Of a stretch of 64,000 bases of DNA, positions 54,450 to 63,597 are shown in pieces (position 1 is the first letter of the stretch; the number at the start of each line of letters is the position of its first letter). Source of the DNA: Thermosulfurimonas sp. F29 (GTDB lineage Bacteria > Desulfobacterota > Thermodesulfobacteria > Thermodesulfobacteriales > Thermodesulfobacteriaceae); contig NZ_JAIFYA010000002.1 in NCBI RefSeq assembly GCF_019688735.1, forward strand, positions 620,001 through 684,000, read 5' to 3'. The translations under genes were made by a program, and so were the position numbers. Below the pieces are notes generated by a model. The model saw nothing but the letters and a program-made list of their open reading frames with translations. It was not told the origin of the DNA and ran no database searches.

Positions 54450-56303
54450 CCCAAGTTTGACAGTCGGAAGGGGCTGGGGAATCTCAAGTGAGCATTTTCG
54501 GCCCGAAATAACCCCTAAATGCCCCTCTAATTCCCTCCTTCCACCTACGACTCATCCTCTTAGCCTTCAAATGTTGTGCTATGCCTACAAAATTACATCT
54601 TGACAAACAAGAAAATCATGCTACTATTTTAGTGCTATGTATATCCGCACCAAAACCTTCAAAAACAAAGACGGCTCCACCAGGACCTACCTCTATATCG
54701 TTGAGGGCAAGCGGGTTAACGGAAAAGTACGCCAGAGGATCGTAGCCAACCTGGGACGGCTGGAAAAACTTAAGGAGGGTCAACTGGACAAGCTGATAGA
54801 AGGGCTGGCCAGGTTTTCCCGGAGGCAATGGATAGAGGCTTGTGCCCGATCCCTTGAGGCCAAATGGGCCAAGGATTTCGGTCCGGCGTTGATCTTTAGA
54901 AGGCTATGGGAAGATCTTAAGCTTGATAGGATTCTGAGGAAGCTTCTTTCTGGGACGGAAATTTCCATAGATGTGGAAGAAGCGGTTTTTGCCATGGTTT
55001 TGAACAGGCTCTGTGACCCGGCCTCGAAGCTTGGGGTTAGCCGATGGAAGGAGACGGTATATCGGCCGGAGTTTGAGAGGCTTGAGCTTCATCATTTTTA
55101 CCGGGCTCTTGATTTTTTGGCCGATCATAAGGACGAGATTGAGGTAGAGCTTTTCGAGAGGATAAAGGATCTTTTCAGTCTGGAGCTTGATTTGGTGTTT
55201 TGGGACACGACGAGCGCGTATTTTGAGGGGAGAGGGGCGGAGGGGTTTTGCGAGTATGGATATTCGAAGGACCGGAGGCCGGACCGTGTGCAGGTGATAT
55301 TGGGTTTACTTATGACGCGGGAGGGGATGCCGATAGGGCACGAGGTGTTTCCCGGGGCTACGGCGGATGTAGAGACATTTTGGGCGGTGCTTAAGGAGTT
55401 GCGGGGTCGGTTTCGGGTGAGGCGGGTGATTTTGGTGGCTGACCGTGGGATGGTGAGCCGGAAGATTTTGGAGGAGATCGAGGCTTTGGGGCTTGAGTAT
55501 TTGGTGGGGGTGAGGATGCGGAAGCTTAGGGCCATGAAGGAGGTTTTGGGTAGAGGGGGCCGTTTCCGGAAGGTGAAAGGGAATTTGAGGGTAAAAGAGG
55601 TCTGGCATGAAGGCAGGCGTTACCTGGTTTGTTTTAATCCGGAGGAGGCGGAGAGGGAGAGGGCTGCGAGGGAGGAGGTGGTAAGGAAGCTTGAGGAGAA
55701 GCTTAAGGCGGGTGGTCTTAAGGGGCTTATAGGGAATAGGGGTTATCGTCGATATTTGAAGGTGAAGGGGGCGGAGGTTACGATAGATCGGGAGGTATTG
55801 GAGGAGGAGGCGCGGTATGATGGGAAGTATGTGCTTGAGACGAATACGGAGCTTGGGGTGGAGGAGGCGGCGCTGGCGTATAGGGATCTTTGGAGGGTGG
55901 AGAGGGCTTTTCGGGAGATCAAGAGTGGTTTGGAGCTGAGGCCTATTTATCACTGGACAGAGAAGCGGATACGGGGCCACATAATGGTTTGCTTTTTGGC
56001 CTTTGTGCTGGAGGTGGTGATGATGAGGAGGCTTAAGGAGGCGGGATGTAAGGGGTCTTACAGGGAGGTGATGAGGGATCTTGAGAGGCTCAAGGCGGTG
56101 GAGGTTGCGGTTGACGGGAAGAAGTATTTGGTGAGGACGGAGCTTGAGGGGAGGGCGTATGAGGCGTTCAGGGCGGTGGGTATGAGGGTGCCGGGAAGGG
56201 TGCTGGAGGCAGGAGAGGAAGAAGGTGTTGTGGAACGTGGAGGTAGTGTGCCCGAAAACCGTTGATACAAGAGAATTTTTTTGCCCGGGGTGTCAAAGTT
56301 GGG
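54450..56303 (+). mobile_element. IS1634-like insertion sequence, 1854 bp, complete
   Basis: The ends are defined by a 13-base imperfect terminal inverted repeat: CCCAAGTTTGACA at 54450-54462 and TGTCAAAGTTGGG at 56291-56303 (12 of 13 match). It is flanked by the direct repeat TTAAA. It contains one transposase gene (54637-56265) and ~175 bases of left-end non-coding DNA. The intact ends and duplication, and the exact frame restoration on paper excision, point to a recent insertion into the CARDB gene. Confidence 0.93.
54637..56265 (+). CDS. IS1634/IS4-superfamily DDE transposase
   Basis: This 542-residue DDE transposase has D190 (FWDTTSAYFEG), D269 (VADRGMVSRK) and E422 within the YREK-type signature YRDLWRVERAFREIKSGLEL. 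The N-terminus MYIRTKTFKNKDGSTRTYLY with VANLGRLEKL is the usual IS1634 DNA-binding start. The C-terminal GHIMVCFLAFVLEVVMMRRL follows the catalytic core. Codon use near the 3' end is unusually rich in agg/gag/ttg, unlike the surrounding core genes. No frameshift is seen, so it may be active. Confidence 0.95.
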   Translation: MYIRTKTFKNKDGSTRTYLYIVEGKRVNGKVRQRIVANLGRLEKLKEGQLDKLIEGLARFSRRQWIEACARSLEAKWAKDFGPALIFRRLWEDLKLDRILRKLLSGTEISIDVEEAVFAMVLNRLCDPASKLGVSRWKETVYRPEFERLELHHFYRALDFLADHKDEIEVELFERIKDLFSLELDLVFWDTTSAYFEGRGAEGFCEYGYSKDRRPDRVQVILGLLMTREGMPIGHEVFPGATADVETFWAVLKELRGRFRVRRVILVADRGMVSRKILEEIEALGLEYLVGVRMRKLRAMKEVLGRGGRFRKVKGNLRVKEVWHEGRRYLVCFNPEEAERERAAREEVVRKLEEKLKAGGLKGLIGNRGYRRYLKVKGAEVTIDREVLEEEARYDGKYVLETNTELGVEEAALAYRDLWRVERAFREIKSGLELRPIYHWTEKRIRGHIMVCFLAFVLEVVMMRRLKEAGCKGSYREVMRDLERLKAVEVAVDGKKYLVRTELEGRAYEAFRAVGMRVPGRVLEAGEEEGVVERGGSVPENR

Positions 56304-56308
56304 TTAAA
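56304..56308 (+). repeat. Target-site duplication, right copy (TTAAA)
   Basis: Second copy of the TTAAA duplication; the host gene resumes at 56309 with the codons for DRYLIKEK. Confidence 0.9.
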
Positions 56309-58639
56309 GATAGATACCTGATAAAAGAGAAGACTCTTGTCATCAATTCTCTAAATCGTAACAGCAAGACCTATGTATCAATAACCTTTCCTGTCATCTC
56401 TGATAAGTCACACATAATCAAAGTGGACCCTGACTTTACACATCAGTATTCTTCCAGCAGCGAAGTTAAAGAGTTTTTTCTAATGACCTGTAAACGTCCT
56501 GATCTTATCGTAATGGTAGATAGAATTAAAAACAAAAATCTTCTTGATAAAGTAACCTTCCGTGTAAGGGTGAAAAATGCCGGTTATTCCCCTACAACAG
56601 AAAACGCGAGGGTGAAGCTGACCATTCAAAGGAAAGAGAACCACTATTTCACTGTGCCTCCCCTGGATGTAGGACAAGAATGGACGGATACTTTCACCAA
56701 AAGGTTTTACACAACAGGAATCAAGAGATACTCCGCTTATGTGGACATTGACGGGGTTATTCCGGAGTCTGATGAAACCAATAATTTTACTGCGGGACGT
56801 TTCCAGGTCTTTACGCACACGGAACCGATGCCCGAGGACAACCCGCGCCCTCCGCAATTGATCCTCAAGGAGATCTACGGTATCCCGGAGACACAAACCA
56901 TTGATGCCTCGGCACGCTTTGAACCCTTTCTTGTCCTTCAATGCTATTCGCCTGATCATGTGCCGTGTCCAAAGGTACTGGAGATATTCGGAATATTTAA
57001 CGGGAAGACTAAACTCGTAGAAATGTATGGCAGTTCAATTGTGTATCCTGGTGAGACTATACGTTTTAAATTGAACGGTTACCGCTTGGAACCGGGGATT
57101 CTTAGTGAATCTCCTTGGCTCGATTTTAGTCTTAAAATTTTGCGAGGAAGTAATGGAAACTATACTTTAATTCCTCTCTTGGAAAGGCGATACAGGGTGG
57201 CAAAATCTCAGGGAGTTACTTCAGGCATAGCTTCGGTCATGAAAAAGAAATACTCCTCGCTCCTCGGAACAGGGAAGAAAAACCCCCATCCCCTCACCAT
57301 CATCTCTCCCACAAAAGACAAGGTCTGGACCAAGGGAAGGACCTATCAGGTTGCCTGGATCGGAGAGGCCCGGGGACCCTACACCCTGAGTCTGATCTTT
57401 CCGGATCACCCCGGAGAGCCCATAAAATTTGCGGAAAATGTATCGGGCCGCTCCTTTGATCTTCTGGTAAGGCGTGAGCTTCCCCACGGTCTCTATCGGA
57501 TCAAGGTGGAGGGCCGGGACGGATGGGGGGTAAGTGAAGCCTTTCGGATCCGCTCATCAACACCTCCACGACTCAGGATAAAAGCCGGTTCCATCTCGCA
57601 GGAGATTTCAAAATGCAAGACTAAGCCCTACAAGGTTAAAATAAACCTGATGATAGAAAACAAAGGCGGCTACCAGGATCAGCCCTTCCCTGTGCGCTTT
57701 ACCTTTTCCAGAGGGCGAAAACTGGTTAAACAAAAAGAGATTTTAGCAGGACCTTTACTGGATAACAGGGAATTGTCCCTTAAAAGAACCTTCAATCTCA
57801 AAACCGGTGGAAGATATGACATAAGTATTCATGTAGGGCGAAAGAGTTCAAAAGGCCCCAGCGAGACCACCTTTGAAAAGCGTGGCTATCTGATCAAGCC
57901 CCTGCCCGATCTGCGCGTGGCCTATCAGCAGGAGGGTAACAGGCTGAAATTCATCGTGAAAAACATCGGCGATGGCATCGCCAACCCCAGCTATCTGAGG
58001 CTCAAGTATAAGCCCAAGAGGAGCCAGTCTGTTTCTGCTCCCGGATGGAACAAAGAAGGAGACTTCCTGGTACATGATCCCATCCCGGTGAAAGCCATCG
58101 GTGCAGGAAGATGGATTGAGATTGAAGGGCCATCGTTTCCGGTTCCCGTTAGTGGGGGAGAGGTCTTCTATGTAACCGTGAATCCGGCCAGAGAGATAAG
58201 TGAGCTCTGTGACTTAAACAATACTGTCAGCGGCACTCTTACATCCTCTCCTTCCTCACAGCCTCCCGCCCCGGAAGATCTGTTTGAGATAAAAGACAGG
58301 ACCCCCCATACATTTAAAGTCCGTATAAGCCCGCAAACTCAGGTCCACGTGCCCTTTGATTTCACCCTGCGCAACGGAAGCTCCCGGCAGGCCACCCCTC
58401 CCGTGGAGGTGGTTTTAACTGTAACCCAGGGGCAACGGGAGAATTCCTATCCCTACCGGGTTCCACCTCTTCTCACCTCAGCCATGGGAGCTAGGGACGA
58501 ATTTCATCTTACCAAGACCCTTTCCTTCCCATCCACCGAAGGGGATATCTCCTATAAGCTCTGGATACCGGGTGAAGGCGGAGGAACTGTGTTGAGCGAA
58601 GGGGTGGTGAAAGTAAAACAGTGGCGTTGAGTGGACGGG

Positions 58640-59600
58640 TTTTTACTCATCGCTGCCACTTTCCGGACCAACTTTCCTCATGAGTATACCTATCTTCCTC
58701 CCAAATTTCTCCGGCACAGCAACATCCCGGGTCGGAATACGGGCATCCCAAAAATCCTCGATTTCCTCCCTGGAAAGCCGCTCAATTTCCTCTTTACCGT
58801 GCAAGCTCTCTATGAATCCATTCCAATAAGGACTGCCCGGAGGAATTACCCTCTGTCTGACCCTCCATCTCCTACAAACCCTCTGGAATTCCCTAGAGCG
58901 AAACTCAGGACCATCGTCCCGCCTTATCTCCTCCGGTGGCCCATAATGCCGGCATAAATGGTCAAAGTACTCCGCACCCATCTTCCCATCTATCCTTCTG
59001 TCCCACCACGCTCCCAGAAAAAATCGGGTAGCCTCGTCCATGACCTGAAAGATCCGGAACTTTTCCGTCAGCTAACCGTTCCTCCTTGAAGTCCATGCTC
59101 CATCGTTTCAAAGGCTTTCTGGCAACCTCAATGGGAAAAGCTTCTTCCGTTCTCGGGGGCCTCCGCCAGCCTCGCTTCTTGCGAAGACAAAGACTGGTTG
59201 GCCAGTTTTTCTTCGTAAGAAGCCTTTTTACTCCGATAGAAGTAAGAGGACTTGGATAGGTCGACCAGGCGTAAGGCTTTATTTAAGGAAAGACCATTTT
59301 CAACCAGTTCAGCGACTAACATTTTCTTTTCCTCCGGGGTCAAAAATTTTTTTTAATTACCTGAGTTAGGGCCTGGATTTCGAGTTCTTTTTCGGCCAGC
59401 AGTCGTTTCAGCCGGGCATTTTCTTCTTCCAGGGCTTTTAGTCGTTTGGCCTCGGAGGAGGAAAACCCGCGGTATTTTTTGCGCCACCGGTAGATGGTCT
59501 CGCGATACACCGTATTTTCTTGCGATAGCGGCTACGGAGTTACCGGGGGTGTCGGCCTCGGCCAGGATTCTGATGATCCGGTCGATAGCAAACTTTTTCG
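58640..59600 (-). pseudogene. Decayed IS3-family element (orfA and orfB remnants)
   Basis: OrfA (about 59600-59350) is recognisable as KKFAIDRIIRILAEADTPGN, then a 2-base deletion near 59507, then the zipper region RWRKKYRGFSSSEAKRLKAL. An A8 run on this strand (59354-59347) marks the orfA-orfB slippage site. OrfB starts LTPEEKKMLVAELVENGLSL (59343), shifts frame near 59170 and again near 59065, and continues with the rve part MDEATRFFLGAWWDRRIDGK, DDGPEFRSREFQ and NGFIESLHGK. The C-terminal YNxxRPH region is lost. Three or more lesions show it is dead. It abuts the CARDB gene stop at 58630. Confidence 0.85.
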
Positions 59601-59609
59601 TGGCTAACC

Positions 59610-59849
59610 TCCATTACTTTGAGTTGCCATTCCTATAAATCCTAACATTCCAGGTGGTTCGAAAAATGGGGAGCAGGTCAGTCGGGAATAATCACCCAAA
59701 ATCGGAAATCGAATCCCCTAAACCTCACTTATTGAGGAAGAGTCTCAGGTCTCTATCCTTTATGTATCAAGAGTTCCCGAGAATTTGTCCACAGGTTGTC
59801 CCCAGGAGGAGTTTGGACTTTCTGAAACCCTTGATAATCAAAGGAAAGA
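59610..59849. other. Intergenic stretch without a recognised gene
   Basis: About 240 bases between the IS3 remnant and the tRNA. No credible gene is seen on either strand. A single DnaA-box-like ttgtccaca (59785-59793) occurs, but without clustering. Direct copies of tgtatcaagag-like and cttgataatc words are probably chance. Confidence 0.5.
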
Positions 59850-59936
59850 TGGTGCCGAGGGCGGGACTCGAACCCGCACGGGCCGAAGCCCACTAGCCCC
59901 TCAAGCCAGCGCGTCTACCAATTCCGCCACCTCGGC
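59850..59936 (-). tRNA. tRNA-Leu (anticodon GAG)
   Basis: An 87-base class II tRNA is read on the minus strand: acceptor GCCGAGG pairs with CCTCGGC, the D arm contains GGCGGAATTGGTAGACGC, and the anticodon loop TTGAGGG gives GAG for CUC/CUU leucine codons. The long variable arm TGGGCTTCGGCCCG is the leucine mark, and the T arm GCGGGTTCGAGTCCCGC precedes an encoded CCA (59852-59850). The gene stands alone, with its own promoter candidate. Confidence 0.97.
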
Positions 59937-59946
59937 ATCCGTTCAA

Positions 59947-59975
59947 TTTTTAAACTGAGACTCTAAGCTCGTCAA
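59947..59975 (-). promoter_or_regulatory. Promoter candidate for tRNA-Leu
   Basis: On the minus strand TTGACG (59975-59970) and TAAAAA (59952-59947) are separated by 17 bases, placing transcription start about 3-5 bases before the tRNA 5' end at 59936. Confidence 0.55.
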
Positions 59976-59980
59976 GATCT

Positions 59981-60004
59981 GGGGCCGGGGGTCCCCCCGG
60001 CCCC
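59981..60004 (-). terminator. GC-rich hairpin after hcp
   Basis: An 11-base perfect inverted repeat GGGGCCGGGGG/CCCCCGGCCCC (59981-59991 and 59994-60004) lies 9 bases after the hcp stop. No T run follows, so it may stop transcription weakly or protect the hcp mRNA 3' end before the tRNA-Leu promoter. Confidence 0.55.
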
Positions 60005-60012
60005 GACAAAAC

Positions 60013-61626
60013 TTAGCTCAGACAGGCCTTGAGATCCTCTTCAGGGGTGGAAATGGGTCTCAGGTTGTACTTTTCCGCGAGAAAGTTCAGCACATTCGGG
60101 GTGAGAAAGGCCGGAACGCTGGGCCCCAGACGGATGTTCTTGATCCCCAGGTAAAGCAGGGTCAGCAGGATGGCCACGGCCTTCTGCTCGTACCAGGAAA
60201 TGATCAGGGAGAGCGGAAGCTCGTTCACCTCCACATTGAAGGCCTTGGCCAGGGCCAGGGCGATCTGGATGGCGCTGTAGGCGTCGTTGCACTGCCCGAT
60301 GTCCAGCAACCGCGGAATGCCCCCGATGTCCCCGAGATCCTTGTCGAAGAACCGGAACTTTCCGCAGGCCAGGGTCAGGACCACGCAGTCCTTGGGCACC
60401 TTCTCCACGAACTCGGTGTAGTAGTTTCGGACGGGCTTGGCTCCGTCACAGCCACCCACCAGGAAGAAGTGCCGGATGGCCCCGCTCTTTACCGCCTCGA
60501 TCACCTTGTCCGCCACCGAAAGGACGGCATTGCGGGCGAACCCGGTCATCACCTCTTTGCCCGGGGCGTCTTCCTTAAAGCCTCCCATCTTTTCGGCCAT
60601 TTTGATGACCGGGGCGAAGTTTTCGTCCGCAAGGTGTTTCACTCCGGGAAACCCCACCGGCCCCAGGGTAAAGACCCGATCCTTATAGGAATCCTTGGGA
60701 GGCATGAGACAGTTGGTGGTCATGACGATGGGGCCGGGAAATTCGGCGAACTCTTTTTGCTGATTCTGCCAGGCCGTCCCGTAGTGTCCGTAAAGGTGCT
60801 TGAACTTCTTGAGCTCGGGATAGCCGTGGGCCGGGAGCATCTCTCCGTGGGTGTACACATAAATGCCCTTGCCCTCGGTCTGCTTCAGAAGCTCGTAAAG
60901 ATCCTTGAGATCGTGCCCGGAGACCAGAATGGCCGGACCGGCTTTGTGGCCCAGGGGCACCTTGGTGGGTACGGGATGCCCGAAAGTCTCGGTATTGGCG
61001 GCGTCAAGGAGCTCCATGGTCCGAAGGTTGATCCTCCCGGCCTCAAGGGCCACCCCCACCCAGTCCTCAAGGGAGAGGTCGTCGCGATAGAGCTTAGTCA
61101 GGGCCTCTTTCATGAAACGATAAACCTCCTCGTCCTCCTTGCCGAGCTTGGCCGCGTGATAGGCGTAGGCCGCAATGCCCTTGAGGGCGTAAAGCACGGT
61201 GAGCTTGAGGGAGAAGATGTCCGGATCCCTGGCCTTCTCCGGCTTGAGCTCCACCTCTTCACCCTGTTTGACCAGACCATCCAAGGAGCCGGCGGGTTCA
61301 AAACGGGCCACCTCCGAGACCCCCTCCACCCCGGCCCGGGTCCGGAGATTCTCCCGCAGATCCACGGCCCGACGGATGTATTCCGCGATCCGCTCCGGGT
61401 CGAAGTTTACATTGGTAAGGGTGGAAAACAGGGCCTCACAAAGAAAGCGGTCCACCTGGCGGTCCTGAACGCCCGCCTCCCCGGCCTTAAGCGAAACCTC
61501 CGCAAGCCCCACCAGGGCGTGCACCAGAAGGTCCTGCAGTTCGTCCACCTCGTGGGTCTTTCCGCAGACCCCGATCTTCACGCAGGCCTGCCCTTTAGCC
61601 GTCTGTTCACACTGGTTACAAAACAT
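60013..61626 (-). CDS. hcp: Hybrid cluster protein / hydroxylamine reductase
   Basis: Hcp is a cytoplasmic Fe-S/oxo protein that reduces hydroxylamine or NO and protects anaerobes from nitrosative stress. The 537-residue protein starts at ATG 61626 after AAGGAGGTG, giving MFCNQCEQTAKGQACVKIGV with C3, C6, C15 and C21 (C-x2-C-x8-C-x5-C) for the proximal cluster. Hybrid-cluster ligands appear in VSGHDLKDL, VMTTNCLMPPKDSYKDR (Cys), LTLACGKFRFFDKDLGDIGG (Cys) and LLDIGQCNDAYSAIQIALAL (Cys). A further 20 codons upstream are open but lack the SD. An HcpR-like palindrome lies upstream. Confidence 0.95.
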   Translation of the reverse strand: MFCNQCEQTAKGQACVKIGVCGKTHEVDELQDLLVHALVGLAEVSLKAGEAGVQDRQVDRFLCEALFSTLTNVNFDPERIAEYIRRAVDLRENLRTRAGVEGVSEVARFEPAGSLDGLVKQGEEVELKPEKARDPDIFSLKLTVLYALKGIAAYAYHAAKLGKEDEEVYRFMKEALTKLYRDDLSLEDWVGVALEAGRINLRTMELLDAANTETFGHPVPTKVPLGHKAGPAILVSGHDLKDLYELLKQTEGKGIYVYTHGEMLPAHGYPELKKFKHLYGHYGTAWQNQQKEFAEFPGPIVMTTNCLMPPKDSYKDRVFTLGPVGFPGVKHLADENFAPVIKMAEKMGGFKEDAPGKEVMTGFARNAVLSVADKVIEAVKSGAIRHFFLVGGCDGAKPVRNYYTEFVEKVPKDCVVLTLACGKFRFFDKDLGDIGGIPRLLDIGQCNDAYSAIQIALALAKAFNVEVNELPLSLIISWYEQKAVAILLTLLYLGIKNIRLGPSVPAFLTPNVLNFLAEKYNLRPISTPEEDLKACLS

Positions 61627-61694
61627 ACTCCGCACCTCCTTTACTTGATTTATTTGGTCCACAATATTAGATAATCCCTTCTCCACCCCCCGAC

Positions 61695-61710
61695 CTTGAC
61701 CCAGGTCAAG
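61695..61710. promoter_or_regulatory. HcpR-like operator palindrome
   Basis: CTTGACCCAGGTCAAG is a perfect palindrome (7-base arms, CA centre) in the hcp/61755 divergent gap. It matches the TTGACC-NN-GGTCAA type described for HcpR, the CRP/FNR-family regulator of hcp in sulfate reducers. Its centre is about 45 bases from a start site implied by the TAATAT at 61669-61664 on the hcp strand, close to class II activation spacing. Its left arm doubles as a -35 for the opposite gene. Confidence 0.65.
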
Positions 61711-61725
61711 AAGGCCGCCTATACT
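61696..61725 (+). promoter_or_regulatory. Promoter of the small secreted protein, overlapping the operator
   Basis: TTGACC (61696-61701) and TATACT (61720-61725) with an 18-base spacer form a good sigma-70 promoter for the gene at 61755. Because the -35 lies within the HcpR-like palindrome, a bound regulator would probably repress this gene while activating hcp. Confidence 0.5.
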
Positions 61726-61754
61726 GAAAGTTAAGCACGAAGGAGGTGGAGTCC

Positions 61755-62144
61755 ATGCGAAAGGTGTTCTTCGTTTTGGCGTTAGTGGTCCTGTTGAACT
61801 TTTCCCTTCCCGCTCGCTCCGAGGTGCTCAGCACCACGGAGAAGGAGGTCTACGCGGTTTACCTGGTGCCGGCTCCCCGGGCCTTTCCCACCGAACTCGG
61901 TTATGTGATCACCAGCTTCGGGCCGGGGAACATCAACTTTCTCGAGCGGGTGGATGTGGTGGTGGATCGTGAGGGACGCCTTCAGGGGATACAGCTGGTC
62001 TATACTCCGCCGGACGGCTTTCGGCGACATGTGTTTCTGGCGGGAAAACGCAGCCTCATCGTTCAGGAAGCCCGACCGGGATCCCTCAAGAAAAAGGTCC
62101 TCTTCCGGGTGATTACCTCCGACGAACTCAACCGGCTGGATTAG
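61755..62144 (+). CDS. Small secreted protein of unknown function
   Basis: This 129-residue exported protein starts at ATG 61755 after AGGAGGTG. The signal peptide (1-22) ends LPARSE. The mature part is ~107 residues of alternating strands, including EKEVYAVYLVPAPRAFPTEL and VDVVVDREGRLQGIQLVYTP. No cysteines or known motifs were recognised. It is divergent from hcp and shares the HcpR-like operator region. Its 3' end overlaps the convergent pyrE by 17 bases. A role in nitrosative stress is possible only by context. Confidence 0.75.
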   Translation: MRKVFFVLALVVLLNFSLPARSEVLSTTEKEVYAVYLVPAPRAFPTELGYVITSFGPGNINFLERVDVVVDREGRLQGIQLVYTPPDGFRRHVFLAGKRSLIVQEARPGSLKKKVLFRVITSDELNRLD

Positions 62145-62676
62145 AAAAGTCCCGGAGGCGGAAGAGGCTCCTCAGGGGAAACCCCCTTTCGGAAAGGGCC
62201 TCCGCCCCTCCCTCCTCCCGATCCACCAGGGCCACCACCGCCAGCACCTTGAGGCCAAACTCCTCGGCCCGCCCGCAGGCCTTGAGGGCCGACCCTCCGG
62301 TGGTCACCACATCCTCAAGGATGACCGCCCGCATACCCGGTCGCACATGCCCTTCAATGTACCTCTGCGTACCGTGGCCCTTGGGCTCCTTCCGTACGAT
62401 AAAACCCTCCAGGGTATATCCCTCAAGTCCGGCCGCGAAGCACACCGCCGCCACCAGCGGGTCCGCCCCCAGGGTAAGACCTCCCACGGCCTCGGGTTCA
62501 AACTCCCGCACCTCCTCCCAGAGGAGACGACCGAGGAGCGGCAGAGCTTCAGAAAAGAGGGTCACCCGTTTGCAATCCAGGTAGTGCCGGCTCACCCGCC
62601 CGGAGGCCAGGCGGAACCCCTCCTCCCTAAACAGATAGGCCCTTTCCTTAAGGAGCCTGAACAGTTTCTCCCTCAT
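62128..62676 (-). CDS. pyrE: Orotate phosphoribosyltransferase
   Basis: PyrE converts orotate and PRPP to OMP in pyrimidine synthesis. The 182-residue protein has the PRPP loop [20 protein letters not shown] at ~117-136, the [14 protein letters not shown] flexible loop, and [20 protein letters not shown] in the middle. It overlaps argB by 29 bases at its start, so the two are coupled. It is slightly shorter than E. coli PyrE (213). Confidence 0.94.
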   Translation of the reverse strand: MREKLFRLLKERAYLFREEGFRLASGRVSRHYLDCKRVTLFSEALPLLGRLLWEEVREFEPEAVGGLTLGADPLVAAVCFAAGLEGYTLEGFIVRKEPKGHGTQRYIEGHVRPGMRAVILEDVVTTGGSALKACGRAEEFGLKVLAVVALVDREEGGAEALSERGFPLRSLFRLRDFSNPAG

Positions 62677-63559
62677 CGCTTACGATCTCCGTGCCCACCC
62701 CGTGGTCGGTAAAGAGCTCGAGGAGCAGAGCGTGGGGAACCCGCCCGTCGATGATGTGAGCCTTCTTCACCCCGGCCGAAAGGGCCTTTTTGGCACTTTT
62801 CAGCTTGGGAATCATGCCCCCCCGGGCCACCTCTTCCTCAAGCAGGTCATCCACCTGGTTCAGCGTAAGACTTGAGAGGAGACGCCCCTGCCGGTCAAGG
62901 ACTCCCTCCACATCGGTGAGGTAGATGACCTTTTCCGCCGAAAGAGACCCGGCCACCGCTCCGGCCACGAGATCGGCGTTTATGTTGTAGGCCTCCCCGT
63001 CCGGCCCCACTCCCACCGGGGCGATCACCGGAATGAAGTCCCTTTCCATGAGGGTAAAAAGGACCTCCGGGTTGACCCGTTTCACCTTCCCCACCCTGCC
63101 GATGTCGATGATCTCCGGGGGACGATCCTCCCCGGTGTAGCGATAAACCCGCATCTTTTCGGCCTCGATGAGGTCACCGTCACGGCCGGAAAGCCCCACC
63201 GCCCGGCCCCCGTGACGATTGATCAAACTCACGATGCTTTTGTTCACCGTGCCCACCAGGACCATCTCCACCACGCTCATCGTCTCGGGATCGGTGACCC
63301 TCTGGCCTTCCACGAAGACCGGCTTGAGGCCCATCCTCTTCATGACCTCGCTTATCTGAGGGCCACCACCGTGAACGATGACCGGACGAATCCCCACATA
63401 CTTCATGAGAACGATGTCCTGAGCGAAGGCCTCCTTCAGGGCCGGATCCACCATGGCGTGGCCGCCGTACTTGACCACCACCACCTTACCGTAAAAAAGA
63501 CGAATGTAAGGCAGGGCCTCGACGAGAACGCGCGCGGTGTCCATTTGGAGATTCGCCAT
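62648..63559 (-). CDS. argB: Acetylglutamate kinase
   Basis: ArgB phosphorylates N-acetylglutamate in arginine synthesis. The 303-residue protein has [20 protein letters not shown] (~28-47), [20 protein letters not shown] and [29 protein letters not shown] and [15 protein letters not shown] mark the nucleotide site. Length suits the arginine-sensitive hexameric type. The ATG at 63559 has no Shine-Dalgarno and lies about 2 bases from the start site predicted by the promoter at 63568-63596, so the mRNA may be leaderless; Met6 (63544) is an alternative. Confidence 0.95.
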   Translation of the reverse strand: MANLQMDTARVLVEALPYIRLFYGKVVVVKYGGHAMVDPALKEAFAQDIVLMKYVGIRPVIVHGGGPQISEVMKRMGLKPVFVEGQRVTDPETMSVVEMVLVGTVNKSIVSLINRHGGRAVGLSGRDGDLIEAEKMRVYRYTGEDRPPEIIDIGRVGKVKRVNPEVLFTLMERDFIPVIAPVGVGPDGEAYNINADLVAGAVAGSLSAEKVIYLTDVEGVLDRQGRLLSSLTLNQVDDLLEEEVARGGMIPKLKSAKKALSAGVKKAHIIDGRVPHALLLELFTDHGVGTEIVSDEGETVQAP

Positions 63560-63596
63560 GCTTTGGGTATATATAGCAAAAAAGGGGAACCGTCAA
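63545..63596. promoter_or_regulatory. Divergent promoters sharing one palindromic -10
   Basis: TATATA at 63568-63573 is its own reverse complement. To the left, TTGGAG (63545-63550) with a 17-base spacer drives the symporter. To the right, TTGACG on the minus strand (63596-63591) with a 17-base spacer drives argB. Only one of the two polymerases could occupy the -10 at a time. Confidence 0.55.
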
Positions 63597-63597
63597 A

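Larger units (their letters stand above)
53306..58630 (+). pseudogene. Large secreted CARDB/Ig protein, split by an IS and one frameshift
   Basis: The gene is in two parts: 53306-54449 and 56309-58630. The 5' part has a signal peptide, a CARDB domain (MADLAVTSIAFSPKGTSATV, TITVTNVGTA) and a Kre9-like domain, with a +1 shift in GGGG at 54067-54070. Dropping one G restores GLTTRLRLELISDENPP. Removing the IS and one TTAAA joins GPDVK to DRYLIKEK in frame, giving a 1154-residue protein. The 3' part has CARDB domains (RPDLIVMVDRIKNKNLLDKV, IPESDETNNF), a Kre9-like domain (LTIISPTKDKVWTKGRTYQV) and another CARDB. The ATG at 53306 has an AAAGGA site; 53270 is an alternative. Confidence 0.85.

Noticed and set aside
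54490..56290. Alternative IS ends based on TTTTCGG near 54497 and CCGAAAA near 56252
   Set aside because: The match is short, gives no target duplication and does not restore the host frame, unlike the TIR/TTAAA solution.
59785..59793. DnaA-box-like ttgtccaca near the tRNA
   Set aside because: A single imperfect match with no cluster, no AT-rich unwinding region and no dnaA or dnaN nearby, so no origin is called.
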